Made by a program: the position numbers and the translations under genes
The notes under the pieces: model-generated
Seen by the model: only the letters and a program-made list of their open reading frames with translations
What the model was told of the DNA's origin: nothing
Databases searched by the model: none
Assembly: GCF_041200145.1 (NCBI RefSeq)
Contig: NZ_CP165734.1
Location: 6,305,001-6,369,000 of the forward strand
Reading direction: 5' to 3'
Origin: Bradyrhizobium sp. LLZ17
Lineage (GTDB): Bacteria; Pseudomonadota; Alphaproteobacteria; Rhizobiales; Xanthobacteraceae
DNA length: 64,000 nt
Part shown: positions 29,829 to 38,261 of the stretch, one piece after another
How the letters are laid out: every line of letters starts with the position of its first letter
How positions within the stretch are numbered: position 1 is the stretch's first letter

Positions 29829-30260
29829 TCAAACCACACCATTTAGGAACTGGCTAACCTCCTCGAAAAACTGCGGCATGCCCGGGTCATTCTGCAACGG
29901 CAGGTGGTCGGCGAGAAGTTGTCCAGTAACATTCTGGATGAGGCAATGCGGGGTCAAATTTGCAAGCCGATTGACAGCCATGCCGGTTGCAAGCCGATTG
30001 ACAGCCATGCCGGCGTAGCGACAGAGCGACCCCGAATCGCCCGGTTGAAGAGTGAACTCGGGGCCGCCCCTCCGCCGGCCCGCTGTTGGGGAGTGGACAC
30101 GGCATCCAAGTGAAGCACCGGTTTCTGTCCCGAGCAACCGGACAGCGTTTCTGACGGGCTCTAGAGAGTCGCTGAGTGGCATTGCGTGAAGCGAAGGCCA
30201 CCACCACAGGCGTGCCCGATGTGCTTCAACGAGCTGAAGCTCGACAAGGTCGAGCAGCAT
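29829..30260 (-). other. Degraded coding remnant with tandem repeat
   Basis: The reverse frame ending LQNDPGMPQFFEEVSQFLNG resembles the C-terminal end of an alpha/beta hydrolase, but no catalytic motif is present and the rest of the frame looks non-native. A 27-base unit is repeated within it at 29961-30013. Confidence 0.25.
29961..30013. repeat. 27-bp tandem duplication
   Basis: Two adjacent copies of a unit beginning TGCAAGCCGATTGACAGCCA, identical except at the final base. A recent slippage or replication duplication. Confidence 0.85.
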
Positions 30261-30314
30261 TGGTCCGGCTCAACCGAAGAGCCATCGCCAAATTTTGGTG
30301 ACGGCTTGAGCCGG

Positions 30315-31300
30315 TCAGGCGGCGGCGGTTGTGGGCTGGCGGTCGGTCGACTTGGCGATGACCTCGATCCCGTCATTGAATGTCACACCGAGAACGAGTT
30401 TTGGCAACTGGTTATGACCATCGAGACGGCGCCAGGTTCTCTGCGCGCCCTCGACCAGTTTGAAGACCATCGCGAGCGCGGTCTTGTTGGATAGGCAGCC
30501 TTTCGATCGAATGGTGCGGTGGCGCACGGTGGCGAAGGTGCTTTCGATGGGGTTGGTCGTCCGCAAGTGTTTCCAGTGCTCGGCCGGGAAGTCGTAGATA
30601 GCCAGCAGCGTGTCCCGATCCTTGTTCAGGCAGTCTGCCGCCTTTTCGTATTTCAGCGCGTAGCTCCCGATGAAGGCGCCGAACGCCAGCTCGGCGGCGA
30701 CCTTCGTTTCAGCCATCCAGATCTCCTGCAACGCGCGCTTGGCTTTCGGCTGCTGGGTCTTCGGCAACTTGGCGAGCATGTTCGCCGTCTTGTGCACCCA
30801 GCAGCGCTGCTCGCGCGTTTTTCGGCCAGACCTCGCCGGCAGCTTTCCAGAAGCCGAACGCTCCATCGGCGATGACGAGCCGCGGAGGCACGGCGAGCCC
30901 GCGCCGCTTCAGATCAAGCAGCAGATCGCGCCACCACCATTGGTGAAGCCGACCAGTTCCTTACGGCGTTCCGGCGTCGCACCGATCAGCACCAGGATGC
31001 ACTGCTTTTCGTCTTCGAGCCGCGCCTCCAGATGGATGCCATCGGCCCAGATGTAAACGTAGCGACGCCCCTGCCACGCGGCGTGTTCGTCGATCCAACC
31101 GTCCTTCAGCCGACCGATGGCGGATGCCGACAACCCGGCAGCATCCTTGCCGAGCAGCGCCGCCAGCGCCTCCGAGAAGTCGCCGGTGGAGATACCCTTC
31201 AGGTAAAGGATCGGCAGCCGCGTCTCGATCGATTTCGAGCGGCGCATGTAGGGCGGTAGGATCTTCGAGGTGGTGCCGACCGAACGCGGAGAATTGACGC
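30315..31300 (-). pseudogene. IS256-family (mutator) transposase, truncated and broken
   Basis: Two frames together give the central and C-terminal parts of an IS256 transposase: SKILPPYMRRSKSIETRLPI, then YLKGISTGDFSEALAALLGK, the catalytic IWADGIHLEARL, then LDLKRRGLAVPPRLVIADGA and RCWVHKTANMLAKLP, ending in NPIESTFATVRHRT. About 100 N-terminal residues are absent, roughly 20-25 bases are missing after GFTN, and one extra A sits in the run at 30818-30822. Not functional as read. Confidence 0.75.
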
Positions 31301-31497
31301 GATAAAAGCAAATGCACTCTTTCACTCACCGCGATGTAGAAGGATGACCATTACCTCTCCGTGGTGCCAAGACCTTGGCGGAGACCGTGGTCCTCGAGTC
31401 GTCGGAGCGAAGGGGTATCGGCGCTGGCCCATAGCCTACGAATCCAAGCCATAGTAACGACTGCCTTATGCGACCATAGCGGGCCATAGCTGGCATG

Positions 31498-31570
31498 CTC
31501 TGTTTTGTATGCCCCTGCTGTGCCCTCCGTGAAATTCCTTGCACAACAGAGCTGGGGATGTGGAGGGAAG
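31498..31570 (+). repeat. First copy of duplicated integrase leader
   Basis: Starts TTTTGTATGCCCCTGCTGTG and matches the segment just upstream of the integrase (31843-31920). Each copy is preceded by CCATAG sites. No integrase follows this copy, so it looks like the stub of an earlier, related element. Confidence 0.55.
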
Positions 31571-31674
31571 GGTCTGATATCCGTTTCTCTTTTTTCAAAA
31601 GGGCGTGTGCCCAGTCGATGTGGGGCACATGCCGAGGGAATGAGAGAACTAACCCCTTGGATAAAAGGGGCTAA

Positions 31675-31720
31675 TGGTGGGCGCACAAGGGATCGAACCT
31701 TGGACCTCTCCCGTGTGAAC
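31675..31720 (-). other. 3' fragment of tRNA-Val(CAC), attachment site
   Basis: The reverse strand folds as the 3' half of a tRNA: anticodon loop TTCACAC (anticodon CAC), stem GGGAG, variable AGGTC, T-stem CAAGG / CCTTG with loop TTCGATC, acceptor TGCGCCC, A, and encoded CCA. The 5' half is absent; the upstream bases do not pair. P4-type elements commonly leave such a fragment when they enter a tRNA 3' end. Its orientation places the element to the right and the intact tRNA at its far end. Confidence 0.8.
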
Positions 31721-31842
31721 CACAATCCATAGACCCCCGCCAACCAAATCCGGCCATAGTTGGAATGCAAAAACCCGTTTAATTAACCGCGGTTATGGCC
31801 TCACGCGGCCATAAGAGCCCATAGGTGACCTTGCAACATTTT

Positions 31843-31920
31843 GTATGCCCCCGTTGTGCCCGCCCTGAATTTTCCCTTGGGGCACAAAAACGGGGGAGGT
31901 TTGAGACCCGGTTCTGTTTG
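31843..31920 (+). repeat. Second copy of duplicated integrase leader
   Basis: Starts TTGTATGCCCCCGTTGTGCC, directly upstream of the integrase. Diverged direct repeat of 31498-31570; contains a GC hairpin (CCCCCG...CGGGGG). Confidence 0.5.
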
Positions 31921-31988
31921 GGGCTGTGGATCCTCCCTACGAGGGCACACGGCGCGGGGCACACCGGGCACAGAGAGAGGGACGGAAC

Positions 31989-33320
31989 ATGACGGAGCCG
32001 GCCAACCAGCTGACGCTTACCGATACGGTGATCCGCAACGCAACGCTGCCGCCGGGTAAGGCGCAGCATTATCTCCACGACGACAAGCTGCCCGGCCTCG
32101 CCTTGCGCATGCGCGCCACCGGCGGCCGGACCTGGGTCTACCTCTTCACCAAGCCGGGGGTGAGGGGGACCCAGCGCAAGACCCTCGGCGCGTGGCCCAA
32201 ATATAATGAGAAGGCCGCGCGCAAGGCCGCCACCATCGCCGCAGGCGAGGTCGTCAAGGGCTTGGACCCGAACGACGCGAAGCGCGAGGCGAGGCGGCAA
32301 CAGGCAGCCGAGAAGCAGCGCACCACGCTCGCGACGCTCATCGTTGAAGATGGTCCCTACCAGACGTCCTTGACCGAACGTCAAGTCGTCAACTGGAAGC
32401 CAGCAATGTCGGCGCTCCGGCGCGGACTCAAGGATCACGCCGAGAGCGGCGTGGGGGACCTGACGCGACGCCAGGTCATGGCTGCGGTCGACAAGATTGC
32501 CAAGACCGGCAAGCGCGGTGCAGCCAAGGACTTGCGCAAGCACGTGCATACCTTTCTCGAATGGTGCGTCGGCGAAGGTTACGTCGAGCATAACGTGCTC
32601 GCCGGCTATCGCGCGCCCAAGGAAACCCGAGCGCAGAGAGTCGGGCGCCGAACAAAGGGCCGCGCGCTAACCGATGAGGAGATCATCAAGGTCTGGTATG
32701 CATCCGGCAAGCTCGGGGCTTTCGGTCTCCTGGCACGCATGTGCCTGCTCGGTGGCCCGCGCCGCAGCGAGCCTATGATGATCGAGTGGCGAAAGCACAT
32801 CATGGATGACCGTATCACCTTCGATGCGGCGTGGACCAAGATGGGGCTGCACCACGATGTGCCGCGCACTCACCTGGTTGACGAGGTGCTCTCGGCCGCG
32901 AGACATTTCCAGCGAGCAACCTCCGACTATGTCTTCCCGTCACCGAAGACCGGCGGCCAGATGTCCGGGTTCACCAAGATGGTCAACCGCCTGGTCAAGG
33001 AAGCGAGCGTCGCCAGGTTCACTATGCATGACCCAAGGCGCAGCCTGCGAACCATCATGTCACGCTGTGGCTACGACAACGAAATCCAGCGGCTGTGTGT
33101 TGGGCAAAAGCCAGGCGGAATCGATCAGGTCTACAATCATGACGAACAGTGGATCATCCGCAAGATGGCGTTCGAAGCGGCTCACGACTACATTGCGGAG
33201 TTGGTCGGCGCGAAACGCGTTGGCAAAATCGTGCGCCTGCCGCGGACGAATCCGCTTGACCCGATCAAGGCCGAGCTCCTCGGGCGTCTCCGTGAGCACT
33301 ATGCGGCTGAGGCGTCTTAG
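31989..33320 (+). CDS. P4-type tyrosine integrase, 443 aa
   Basis: The N-terminal DUF4102-like region (YLHDDKLPGLALRMRATGGR, KTLGAWPKYNEKAARKAA) is followed by a core-binding domain. The catalytic domain has Arg in LLGGPRRSEP, H-x-x-R in TMHDPRRSLRT, and the nucleophile Tyr in IDQVYNHDEQ. The usual L-G-H box reads VGQKPGG, a noticeable variant. ATG at 31989 follows AGAGAGGGACGG. It catalyses entry and exit at the adjacent tRNA-Val site. Confidence 0.88.
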   Translation: MTEPANQLTLTDTVIRNATLPPGKAQHYLHDDKLPGLALRMRATGGRTWVYLFTKPGVRGTQRKTLGAWPKYNEKAARKAATIAAGEVVKGLDPNDAKREARRQQAAEKQRTTLATLIVEDGPYQTSLTERQVVNWKPAMSALRRGLKDHAESGVGDLTRRQVMAAVDKIAKTGKRGAAKDLRKHVHTFLEWCVGEGYVEHNVLAGYRAPKETRAQRVGRRTKGRALTDEEIIKVWYASGKLGAFGLLARMCLLGGPRRSEPMMIEWRKHIMDDRITFDAAWTKMGLHHDVPRTHLVDEVLSAARHFQRATSDYVFPSPKTGGQMSGFTKMVNRLVKEASVARFTMHDPRRSLRTIMSRCGYDNEIQRLCVGQKPGGIDQVYNHDEQWIIRKMAFEAAHDYIAELVGAKRVGKIVRLPRTNPLDPIKAELLGRLREHYAAEAS

Positions 33321-33633
33321 TTGTTTTGTCGCACTTGGCCAGATAGTCACGCACCGCATCGACACGATAGAGGGGCCGGCCATCGACATAGCGCCATTTC
33401 AGCTGGTGGTTCGGATCGCGCCGCCACTGCTCAAGTGCACCGGGCGTGCGCCGGATGACCGCTGCCGCCTCTAATGCGGTCAAGTTGGAGCTGCCCGGCA
33501 GCGTATCGATATCGAACGTCGCAGGTGGGGGCATGCCACGGTTCTTGCGACGGCGCTTCGCCGCGAGCGGCTTATCCAGACTATTCGGCGCCCTTAATCG
33601 CTCGATCCGAGTCGCTTCGCCCTTGCCGCTCAT
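33265..33633 (-). CDS. Helix-turn-helix excisionase-like protein, 122 aa
   Basis: LTALEAAAVIRRTPGALEQW, then LKWRYVDGRPLYRVDAVRDY: the winged MerR/AlpA-type fold in which G-R-P-L-Y-R-V-D-A-V is the wing. Such proteins act as excision factors or element regulators. It converges on the integrase gene and overlaps its 3' end by 56 bases. Confidence 0.65.
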   Translation of the reverse strand: MSGKGEATRIERLRAPNSLDKPLAAKRRRKNRGMPPPATFDIDTLPGSSNLTALEAAAVIRRTPGALEQWRRDPNHQLKWRYVDGRPLYRVDAVRDYLAKCDKTTKTPQPHSAHGDARGARP

Positions 33634-33806
33634 GCCTTTGCCCTGGACCGTGATTGGTCTAGGGCATTAGGTTCAAGGCTTCTCAAGCAAGAAAGGGATC
33701 GCGAGCACAGATATTGCGGCTGGGTAGCTGTGGCGTGCAAATAGGACGGTTCGCGGAATGGCTAGCCAAAGCATTTTTGTAAAGCGAGAAGAATCTTTCT
33801 CCACGC

Positions 33807-34034
33807 CTACGGATCGCGTGAGGGCGCAGGCAGGTCGCCGTCACTCCACATTCGTTCGTTCCAGCTTTCGCAAAGCAACCTGTCGGCCTGCTGGATCATC
33901 GCTTCGCCCTTGGCCCGCATCTCGGCCGATTGCGCAGTCAGGATGTTGGCCATCGCGCGCGCCTTGCCGAGCTCCTTTGTCAGAGCCTTGCGGTCGCCAC
34001 CTGAAAGCGGCGTGGGGTGATGTTTCGGCGCCAT
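33807..34034 (-). CDS. Small helical hypothetical protein, 75 aa
   Basis: MAPKHHPTPLSGGDRKALTK, then ELGKARAMANILTAQSAEMR and GEAMIQQADRLL. An Ala-rich amphipathic helix, no family. Follows the CxxC gene on the same strand, in the usual integrase-side cargo. Confidence 0.5.
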   Translation of the reverse strand: MAPKHHPTPLSGGDRKALTKELGKARAMANILTAQSAEMRAKGEAMIQQADRLLCESWNERMWSDGDLPAPSRDP

Positions 34035-34076
34035 CCGGACATCCAAGCGCAGAGAAATCGCATCGGCAATCGGTCA

Positions 34077-34459
34077 TTATCGGGTTGTCTCGAAACCGGG
34101 CCAGCATCCGTCCTCTTCATGCGGTCCGGTGCGCTGCTGGCACGTGTCGTCAAGCAGCCGTTGTGCGATATCCTTCCAGATCGCCTTCCCCCATAGAGGC
34201 GGACCGCGTCTGCCGTCTGGATTTCCACCGTGCGGTCGCAGCGGCGGCAAGAAACGCGCAGCACGTGCCGGCCTATCTCCGAAAGCCGCCGGTCCTGCAA
34301 TTGGGCAGCAGCAGCACGAAGGTCCTTAAGAACCGAATCCCAATATTCGGGAGGTAGCGGTGCTTCCGGGGCCGCAGCTTTCCGGGCGGCCTCGGCCGCC
34401 AGCTTTTCCATCTGTTTAGGCGTGGGCATACGCCAGCTGGCAGGTCGGTCATTGCTCAA
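34077..34459 (-). pseudogene. Small CxxC protein with a C-run frameshift
   Basis: MSNDRPASWRMPTPKQMEKL, then a helical segment and HVLRVSCRRCDRTVEIQTAD. After the C5 run at 34188-34192 (plus strand) the frame is wrong. One extra base in that run gives KAIWKDIAQRLLDDTCQQRT and GPHEEDGCWPGFETTR to a stop at 34077. The repaired 127-aa protein has a CxxC pair and two later Cys, a possible zinc site. Confidence 0.6.
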
Positions 34460-34488
34460 TTAACAAAAGTCCAGTCCAGAGAAGAGTT

Positions 34489-34555
34489 TTACATTGTAAG
34501 TAAAAAACTAGCATTTTTATTTGACATTGTCAGAAAGCCAGCGCATTATCCTGGC
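34489..34555 (+). promoter_or_regulatory. Leaderless promoter with paired palindromic operators
   Basis: TTGACA (34521-34526), a 17-base spacer and CATTAT (34544-34549) form a good sigma-70 promoter. The -10 ends six bases before the ATG at 34556, so transcription should start at or beside the A of the ATG. Two perfect 11-base palindromes share one consensus: TTACATTGTAA (34489-34499) and TGACATTGTCA (34522-34532). Their centres lie 33 bp apart, about three helical turns, and the second covers the -35 box. The likely ligand is the XRE-type protein encoded third in the operon. Confidence 0.7.
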
Positions 34556-35143
34556 ATGCGCGACGATATTCACAGAAGCGTTCCCAGGCCTGCCAAGGTG
34601 CAGCAATGGGTAAAGTGCGCCCTTCGCGAGGCCGATCGGGTCACGGGACGCTCGGTTGAGGCATTGACCGTCGCGATGGATGACGCATGCAAACGCGAAG
34701 TCTCCCCAGGATTTTTAAATGGCGTAAGGGCGCATCTGCAGGGCCTTCCGGATTTGTTTGGCCCGTTTGATGGCGTCGCGCACCCCCGCGACGTCGGCGG
34801 GACCGGCGGTCAGCTCGAAGCTGATTTATTGTCCTGCGTTCAGCGCCGCGTCGCCGAAGGCCAACCACTACGGGATGCAATCACGCAGGGATTCAGCGAA
34901 GCGTTATCAGCGCGGAATGATGCCGATATTCGGGCCGCCGAGCCGGTCCTGCTGGGTTCAGACGACCCGCGCGCGCGTAGCGGCATCGGTCAAATGCGCA
35001 GAGACGCTGCATCCATCGATTACCTCGCCCACGCCGAGTCGCTTCTTGAGCTTCAGCCAGGCGCCAGTGTCAACCGGCCCGCACATCGACTTTCCGCCGA
35101 TGAAGACTTGCTTGGCGGCGCGTTCCGTCATGGCGGCGGCTAA
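34556..35143 (+). CDS. Unknown protein, first gene of QueC-like operon, 195 aa
   Basis: MRDDIHRSVPRPAKVQQWVK, then READRVTGRSVEALTVAMDD and GFLNGVRAHLQGLPDLFGPF. Soluble, mixed helical, no signal peptide or recognised domain. The leaderless promoter fixes the start, and the stop overlaps the next start (TAATG), so it is translationally coupled to the QueC-like gene. The stable overlap suggests a partner or regulator of that protein. Confidence 0.7.
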   Translation: MRDDIHRSVPRPAKVQQWVKCALREADRVTGRSVEALTVAMDDACKREVSPGFLNGVRAHLQGLPDLFGPFDGVAHPRDVGGTGGQLEADLLSCVQRRVAEGQPLRDAITQGFSEALSARNDADIRAAEPVLLGSDDPRARSGIGQMRRDAASIDYLAHAESLLELQPGASVNRPAHRLSADEDLLGGAFRHGGG

Positions 35144-36492
35144 TGTCGAACGCGGCGCGCATCCTTGTCCGGCCAAGCATGGCCCATCCGGAAATCTCGA
35201 CCAGCGCTACGCAGTGTGTCGTCGGAAAGGACATTAAGCTCAATCCCCAGCACCTTCAGGACTACAGCGCGACGCTTTTGCTTCCCATCGAGCAGGACCT
35301 CGTTGTCGTCGCCGGCGCCATCGCGTACGCGGACAGAATTATCCGCCGAAACCGGTCATCCGGCTGGAAACGGACGATTGAAGTCACGCTGCCCGTAAGC
35401 GATCCTGCCCGGTGGTCCGAGCGCAGCGTAAGCGCATCCCTCACGGACGCCCTCAGCTTTGTGACCGGAGACGATTGGGATTTTACGTTCGAGCCCGGCG
35501 CTCAAGCTCTGACCATCCCGCAGTCCAGCTTCAACTTTCTTGAACGCGAATACGTCGTTGTCCCCTTCAGTGACGGCCTGGATAGCTTCCTGCAATGGCA
35601 GATCCTGTCTTCACAAGCCGGTGGACCATCGCCCCTGCGCATTCAAACGTCCTCCCGCGCCATTGACGAACGCCGCAATCGCGACATTGACGCGGCAGGA
35701 CATCATCAGCCTCCGTGCCTCAAGCTGCCGGTTTCGCTCGCTGTGGGTACGCATCCCGAAATATCGTTCAGAACGCGCACTTTCTTGTTCTTCAGCATGG
35801 CGGCACTCGCCGCCGTGAAAACTGGCGCGCCCCGGATCGTTGTGGGCGAAAATGGCGTCGGCGCGCTCGGTCCCAGCTTGCTCCCATACGCAGACGAATG
35901 CCCCCACCGCACCACGCACCCAGGTTTTACGCGCCGCATGGCAGCTTTCGTGAACGCCTTGCTCGGCAGCAACATGCGGTTCGATCATCCGCAAAAATTT
36001 CGTACAAAGGGCCAGGTACTCGTTGAAGCCTTAAAAGCCGACATCGCTAACGGATTTGAGCAGACCCGGTCCTGTGTCAGGGGTTCGCGCGACCGCTTGG
36101 GAGGTGTTCACTGCGGCATATGTAGTGGTTGCCTTCTGCGGCGAACGACCTTTCATGCGGCCGGGATCGCGAATGGTCCATATTTTTGGGACGATCTGTC
36201 CGGAGTTTCACTGGATAGTTGCCGCAGCGATTCCTCGGGTCGTCAGGCAACGCCGAACGATGAAGGAATTGCGCACCATGCAGCCCACGGCATGACCGCG
36301 CTGGCGGCACTTGCTGAAAAGAGCGTCGATGACCCTGTCTTCCGCCGTGCGGCCTGGGATATTGCAAACGACGTCACCGGCACGACAGCAACCGCCATAC
36401 ACAGCTTGGCGCGGGCCCACGCCGCCGAATGGTCGGCTTTTCGCGAGTCGTACGGACCCGGCGGTCTCTTAAACCACTTAGGCAAAGAATAA
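35143..36492 (+). CDS. QueC-like PP-loop protein, 449 aa
   Basis: A PP-loop ATP-pyrophosphatase signature occurs at about residues 139-150 (VVVPFSDGLDSFL), with SDGLDS in place of the usual SGGxDS. The C-terminal zinc site of QueC is present: C, then VHCGICSGCLLRRT (about 311-333). QueC makes preQ0, but no folE, queD or queE is nearby, and the protein is about twice QueC length. Related defence-linked proteins are QatC and the CBASS protein Cap9. It probably adenylates and modifies a carboxylate or protein end; the substrate is unknown. Confidence 0.75.
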   Translation: MSNAARILVRPSMAHPEISTSATQCVVGKDIKLNPQHLQDYSATLLLPIEQDLVVVAGAIAYADRIIRRNRSSGWKRTIEVTLPVSDPARWSERSVSASLTDALSFVTGDDWDFTFEPGAQALTIPQSSFNFLEREYVVVPFSDGLDSFLQWQILSSQAGGPSPLRIQTSSRAIDERRNRDIDAAGHHQPPCLKLPVSLAVGTHPEISFRTRTFLFFSMAALAAVKTGAPRIVVGENGVGALGPSLLPYADECPHRTTHPGFTRRMAAFVNALLGSNMRFDHPQKFRTKGQVLVEALKADIANGFEQTRSCVRGSRDRLGGVHCGICSGCLLRRTTFHAAGIANGPYFWDDLSGVSLDSCRSDSSGRQATPNDEGIAHHAAHGMTALAALAEKSVDDPVFRRAAWDIANDVTGTTATAIHSLARAHAAEWSAFRESYGPGGLLNHLGKE

Positions 36493-36496
36493 GAAA

Positions 36497-37651
36497 ATGG
36501 CACGTCTTGAAGAAATGTCCGCGCTTGAAATCGGCGAGCGATTGAGAACGGCTCGAAATTCTGCTGGAAAGACGCAGGATGACGCGGCCAATGCCATTGG
36601 CGTCTCCCGTCAAACCTTGATTTCGATTGAGAAGGGGGGGCGCAAGGTGAAGCCTGAAGAGCTGGAGCATCTTGCGCATTTCTATGACAGCTCGGTGAAC
36701 CGGCTTCTCGCGAGGGATGCCATTCATGTCGATTTGAATGCGCGCTTTCGTCGACAGGGATCTGAGAAAAGGGAAACGAGCGCCGCTATCAACACGCTCA
36801 ATAAACTTGCCGCGTCCACTGTCGAGCTGGAGCGCATGCTCGGCATTGAATTCTCGCCAAGTTATCCGCCCGAGCAGCGTATCTTGCCTGGCTCCATAGA
36901 ACGGCAGGCTGAAGAGGCTGCGATGTCTCTTCGGCACCGGCTCGGCGTCGGGCTTTCCCCGATCTCCGACATTGTGTCACTGCTTGAACAGGAACTCGGT
37001 ATACGCGTTTTCATCAGGCCGCTGCCATCCGAAATATCGGGTCTTTTTGGTTACGATCCCGTCGTGGGCGCCTGCATGGTTTTGAACGCGCGCCATCCCT
37101 GGGAACGCCGCGCGCTAACCGCTGCTCACGAAACGGGCCACTTTGTCGGCAGTCGTTCCTTTGTGGATGTTGTGGAGCTGGATGAAAGTGCAACGACCGC
37201 GGACGAGCGCTTTGCGACGGCTTTCTCGCTTGCGTTTCTAATGCCGCCAGCCGCAGTCCGGCGCAAATTTCAGGAAACGATCGAATCCGATCGCCGCTTT
37301 ACGCCGCGCCATCTTATTCTGATGGCCCACATGTTCCACGTTTCGCCTGAGGCCATGTGCAGACAATTGGAACGTCTTGAACTTGTGCCGCAGGGGACGT
37401 TTGATAGCCTGCGTGAGCGTGGCTTCAACCGCGAATTCGTGCGTGGTGTGATCGGTGACGTCGCCCCGTCCTCTCCCAACTTGCCGCACAACCCCAGGCT
37501 CGCTCAACTCGCGTCGTCAGCCTATCGGAGAGGGCTTTTGTCCGAGGGTCAGCTGGCACGAATGCTGGATATGGACAGGGTAGAAGTCAGGCACCTTCTC
37601 GATGCTTTTGGCGGAGGTGAAGGCGATGAATTCGCGATCTCCCTCAATTGA
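36497..37651 (+). CDS. XRE-ImmA/IrrE regulator-protease, 384 aa
   Basis: The N-terminal XRE helix-turn-helix (RTARNSAGKTQDDAANAIGV, SRQTLISIEKG; residues about 15-50) is joined to an ImmA/IrrE (M78, DUF955) domain. The zinc motif is AAHETGHFVG near residue 213, followed by DERFATAFSLAFLMP. Such proteins act as repressors or as site-specific proteases that cleave a regulator on a damage or phage signal. It starts 4 bases after the QueC-like stop and is the best candidate to bind the palindromes at the operon promoter. Confidence 0.85.
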   Translation: MARLEEMSALEIGERLRTARNSAGKTQDDAANAIGVSRQTLISIEKGGRKVKPEELEHLAHFYDSSVNRLLARDAIHVDLNARFRRQGSEKRETSAAINTLNKLAASTVELERMLGIEFSPSYPPEQRILPGSIERQAEEAAMSLRHRLGVGLSPISDIVSLLEQELGIRVFIRPLPSEISGLFGYDPVVGACMVLNARHPWERRALTAAHETGHFVGSRSFVDVVELDESATTADERFATAFSLAFLMPPAAVRRKFQETIESDRRFTPRHLILMAHMFHVSPEAMCRQLERLELVPQGTFDSLRERGFNREFVRGVIGDVAPSSPNLPHNPRLAQLASSAYRRGLLSEGQLARMLDMDRVEVRHLLDAFGGGEGDEFAISLN

Positions 37652-38261
37652 GCTACCTTCGGATTGTTCGCTCGTTCTAGACGCAAGCGCACTCATTAAT
37701 TTGCTGGGCACGGGCATAGCCGGACAAGTGGTGAAGGCCGCGAGCCGACCAATGCTTGTTGAAGATTATGCGTTCGCGGAACTTCACCGACACCCCCTTC
37801 CCAAGCGGGATATTCAGTCCGAGCTTGCCGCACTCCTGGATTCACGATGTTTACAACGGGTTACGATGGACGATCGTGCGCGAACGTTATTTCGGGAACT
37901 GACTGATGGTGACCTAACGGTTGGCATAGACGACGGTGAAGCCGGGACGATTGCTTACGCGATGAGCGATGCGGCAACGATTCCAGTGATTGATGAGAAG
38001 AAAGCCAGCGCCGTTTTCGTACAGCGATGGAGTTCGCGAACGATCGTGGACACCGCCACCCTTCTCAGCCAGACCAACGTGGTCAACGCCTTCACGAAGG
38101 AGCAATATAGTGCTGCCATTCATTCGGCGTTGCTGTACGCCCGCATGCGCGTTCCGAAAGCAGCAAGACCCTGGATCAGAGCGCTGCTCGGGGATGAACG
38201 GGCGGCCCAATGCCCATCGCTGGGGCAATCAGGGTTCGGCAATGCGCCAGAGGGAAAGTGA
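37626..38261 (+). CDS. PIN-domain nuclease-like protein, 211 aa
   Basis: The first acidic residue is in CSLVLDASALINLLG (D19), the second in LVEDYAFAEL, then IDDGEAGTIAYA and PVIDEKKA, giving a full PIN set of acidic residues. PIN proteins are metal-dependent RNases and often toxins. The ATG is preceded by GGAGGTGA and overlaps the regulator's end by 26 bases, so it is coupled to it. ImmA/IrrE-PIN pairs have been predicted as toxin-antitoxin modules. Confidence 0.75.
   Translation: MNSRSPSIELPSDCSLVLDASALINLLGTGIAGQVVKAASRPMLVEDYAFAELHRHPLPKRDIQSELAALLDSRCLQRVTMDDRARTLFRELTDGDLTVGIDDGEAGTIAYAMSDAATIPVIDEKKASAVFVQRWSSRTIVDTATLLSQTNVVNAFTKEQYSAAIHSALLYARMRVPKAARPWIRALLGDERAAQCPSLGQSGFGNAPEGK

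Larger units (their letters stand above)
31427..31826. repeat. CCATAG recombinase-type repeats around an att site
   Basis: Seven exact CCATAG copies lie in 400 bases: 31429, 31449, 31474, 31484, 31727, 31754 and 31819. Four lie left and three right of the tRNA fragment. The clustering beside a tyrosine integrase suggests integrase arm-binding sites. They could also be regulatory. Confidence 0.5.

Noticed and set aside
31675..31720. A complete tRNA-Val gene
   Set aside because: The bases upstream of the anticodon loop do not pair with the 3' anticodon or acceptor stems, and no D-arm is present.
34556..36492. A queuosine or preQ0 biosynthesis locus
   Set aside because: No folE, queD, queE or queF homologue lies nearby, and the protein is far longer than QueC with an altered PP-loop.
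34556..38261. QatABCD or type IV CBASS as the identity of the QueC-like operon
   Set aside because: No QatA ATPase, TatD nuclease, cyclase or TGT-like gene is present; only the QueC-like component is shared.
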